Assembly: GCA_949358305.1 (NCBI GenBank)
Contig: OX442320.1
Span: forward strand, 11,488,259 to 11,548,258
DNA length: 60,000 nt
Direction of reading: 5' to 3'
Source of the DNA: Strigamia acuminata
Taxonomy: Eukaryota > Arthropoda > Chilopoda > Geophilomorpha > Linotaeniidae
The notes under the pieces were generated by a model. The model did not search any database, had not been told where the DNA came from, and saw only the letters and a list, made by a program, of their open reading frames with translations. Of the stretch, positions 57,940 to 60,000 are shown piece by piece (within the stretch, counting starts at the first letter, position 1; each line of letters begins with the position of its first letter). A program made the translations under genes and the position numbers.

Positions 57940-59060
57940 TAAGATTTTATCCGTTTTATTCGAATTTTACCGGAAGTACAACCGGAAGCAAGAATCATGT
58001 TCAGCAGCGTCGATTGATATTTTTTGAAATCAATCTTTGCTCATCGTCAAAATTTGCTGTAAATTTTTTTTAAAATAAATTATTTACTTCAGTATGTTTA
58101 CGGTTGTTGAACATGAATATTCCACGAGGCGGATAACTCAATTGTAGCGTATTTTCTTTTTTCTTTTATTGTGTGTCGTGTTTTAAAATGACATGTTTTG
58201 TAAATGGCCAGGAAAACAAGCTGAGTGAATTGCATCCGTGGTACTGCGATTTTATTCATTTATTCGTTTATTTATTTGGTGTTCATATTTTCTATCTTGT
58301 ATCCGTAGGTTACTGTATGCGCCAGGTGACAAAACTTCAATCCGATGACGAGGACAAAAGTTGTCAGACCAAAAATGGCGGATTATTTGAGGACTCGCGC
58401 TCGAATGGTTTTTGCCAGTGTACGTGATACGGGACAACGGCGTGTGATCATCAGAATTTTCTCAAACAAGTCAACGTGCAAATGCAAGACTGTCTACAAA
58501 CAGTGCGTAGCAAGTTTACTCAAGATTCCGTTCATGAATTATTGTAGCAAGCAAATTTTAGACAGAAAATTATACTTTAGATTTTAAAAAAATCTTCCAG
58601 ATCTTGCGAGATCATATAAAAATGTTGTTTCCTACAACACCATTTTGATAGATTTTGTGAGATTTTACCTTAAGTATAATGGTGTGGTACCAAAAAATTG
58701 GTACTGGTTGAGTACCACTCTGAGTTGCATTACTAATGATTAATGTATATTTAATTGAAGAGTGTATACATTTTTTGAGACACCTTGTATTGTCCTTTTA
58801 CATTAACACGTAGTGACGATATGGGCACATTCCTTAATGTGTCAAAACGGGAGACACGAGAGATACTAGGGCCTCTAAACCTTTGAGGCTCCTAGGCTCA
58901 TGGTTACCTTGCCTTTTGAATAACTCTGTACAATTAGTGGAACAGTCTGTGGATGTGACTAGTTATTTATTTCTTTTTATTACTTAGTCAGAAAAAATTA
59001 TTACAAAACTGTAATCAGAAAGATTTGTGCGTTTTCTTTTACACTTTCTGTAGTGATTAT
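57940..59060. other. Intergenic stretch between RPL4 and the channel gene
   Basis: No exon is supportable. Short plus-strand frames at 58173-58587 have no recognised motif. The palindrome gtaccaaaaaattggtac lies at 58687-58704. aatcttccagatcttgcgag near 58590 recalls the ATCTCG-rich repeat at 9.8 kb. Confidence 0.4.
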
Positions 59061-59066
59061 TTTATT
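59061..59066 (-). terminator. Poly(A) signal overlapping the channel stop codon
   Basis: On the minus strand the end reads cgtaaataataaaataatc, so AATAAA overlaps the TAA stop by two bases. A further AATAAA lies near 58975-58980 and may be the one used. Confidence 0.4.
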
Positions 59067-59774
59067 ATTTACGTGCATTTGTTTTGTGGTACACATACAC
59101 GATAACTGACTGGAATATTTCAACTACTCCAAGAATGCTAAGCCCAAGATATAAGCCCAAGTTACCACCAACGTCACACAGAAATGGGACCACAGTGTAC
59201 GAATAATATTCTTCAAGTGTCTCAACATTGTTATCATTGACGAAAATGCTTAACCTGGACTCATTTTTCTCAGTTACAAAATCAATCATTTGCAAAGTTT
59301 GCGTGTAAATAAGTTTCTCGCATGTAGGTGGACAAGAACAATTTTTAGCAAAGTCAAATTGTGAAGTTATCAAGATGTATGCAGTTGCGAGGGTTTTGAC
59401 GTAATTAGTTTTCACACACATGGCCACATCCGGAAAGGACATGAAGGGTAATCTAATAGTGACAGTCTAGTTATCTGATTTATCTAGAATTAAATGTTGC
59501 ACCTACTTGCAAATAACAGCTTTTTGTAGCACTTTCTCGATGCAATTTTTTTTACATTCGTTTACTTGTTCCTCGATATAGCACGGTGCATCTGTACGGT
59601 TAAGCCTTATGTGCTGCAATGTAAACATGTTAGCACATTTTTCAATGATAAATGAAAGTATTCGCAAACCCTGTTGGCCGACACTCCAAACTGGATGTAT
59701 TGCTTAAAATGCAGCACTTGGACTTGTGTGTACATGTTGTATTGTATAAGCTCGTTGTCAACGTGAATCATATA
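59065..59774 (-). CDS. DEG/ENaC sodium channel, C-terminal three exons (partial)
   Basis: This is part of an amiloride-sensitive-type cation channel of the degenerin/ENaC/ASIC family, acting in the plasma membrane. The exons 59670-59774, 59507-59613 and 59065-59452 join in phase and give the last 199 residues; earlier exons lie beyond the window. Visible features: the beta-strand region HFKQYIQFGVSANR, then RTDAPCYIEEQVNECKKNC with the conserved cysteine pattern, NCSCPPTCEKLIYTQTLQM in the cysteine-rich domain, and the second membrane helix FLCDVGGNLGLYLGLSILGV, which contains the GLS selectivity-filter triplet. The cytoplasmic tail is short (YVYHKTNARK). I cannot assign a subfamily. The first donor (agg|gttt) is weaker than the others. 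Confidence 0.9.
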
Positions 59775-59799
59775 CTAATTACAAGAAATCAAAATATTA

Positions 59800-59880
59800 A
59801 CCATGTAACCACCACAATGTTGTCCTAACTCTTATTGGCTAAGCTGGTTTACGCCTAATTGGGGACTGACGATCAAGTGT
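59800..59880 (+). mobile_element. Fragment related to the TATACTC MITE family
   Basis: tgtcctaactcttattggct resembles the right arm of copy B, and gctggtttacgcctaattgg resembles the inner left part of copy D (gccggtttacgcctaactgt). No TATACTC end or second arm was found, so it is truncated or diverged. Confidence 0.4.
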
Positions 59881-60000
59881 TTTTGACACTCACAATTGGA
59901 GAAAATTGATGGATGGTGCAGTGCTTTAGTTGTATGTAAAACAGGGCTCCACACAGTGTGAACTAGTTACAATGAGCGATTACCGGTACTTACAGAAACG

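Overview
The window looks like nuclear DNA of an invertebrate animal. It carries spliced protein genes with GT-AG introns, C/D snoRNAs inside ribosomal-protein introns, a degenerin-type channel, many short inverted-repeat transposons, and AT-rich intronic-style minisatellites. I cannot place it to phylum from the sequence alone.

Genes are confined to the right end. From left to right they are: an unrecognised spliced gene (minus, about 50.9-51.9 kb); TFIIA gamma subunit (plus, 52.5-53.0 kb), divergent from it across a gap of about 0.6 kb; a LYSMD1/2-like LysM protein (plus, 53.7-54.6 kb); ribosomal protein uL4/RPL4 (minus, 54.9-57.7 kb), which converges tail-to-tail on the LysM gene; and the three last exons of a DEG/ENaC channel (minus, 59.1-59.8 kb). 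RPL4 introns hold three U18 (SNORD18)-like snoRNAs and one further C/D snoRNA. TFIIA, LysM and RPL4 are housekeeping or widely conserved genes packed within about 5 kb.

The first 43.9 kb contains no exon I can support. A CpG-rich block at 43.9-44.3 kb with a strong minus-strand splice donor suggests a promoter and untranslated first exon of a gene whose first intron could fill much of the left side. This is inference. The stretch is a dense record of non-autonomous transposons. It includes six copies of a family with TATACTC ends and copy-specific arms, a family with ACATGGTAA-type ends, pogo-like and hAT-like elements, a TTAA-flanked element, and retroposon tails. Between them lie tandem arrays whose units are almost always close to multiples of 10 bp (20, 30, 31, 41, 50).

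The most unusual observations are: (1) the inverted-repeat family whose inner sequence is shared but whose outer arms differ from copy to copy while still pairing within each copy; (2) strong excess of the YY1-like octamer AAAATGGC and of the CRE palindrome TGACGTCA; (3) the helical-pitch-like unit lengths of unrelated minisatellites; and (4) the triplicated snoRNA set in RPL4. No search was run. All identities rest on recognition of sequence.
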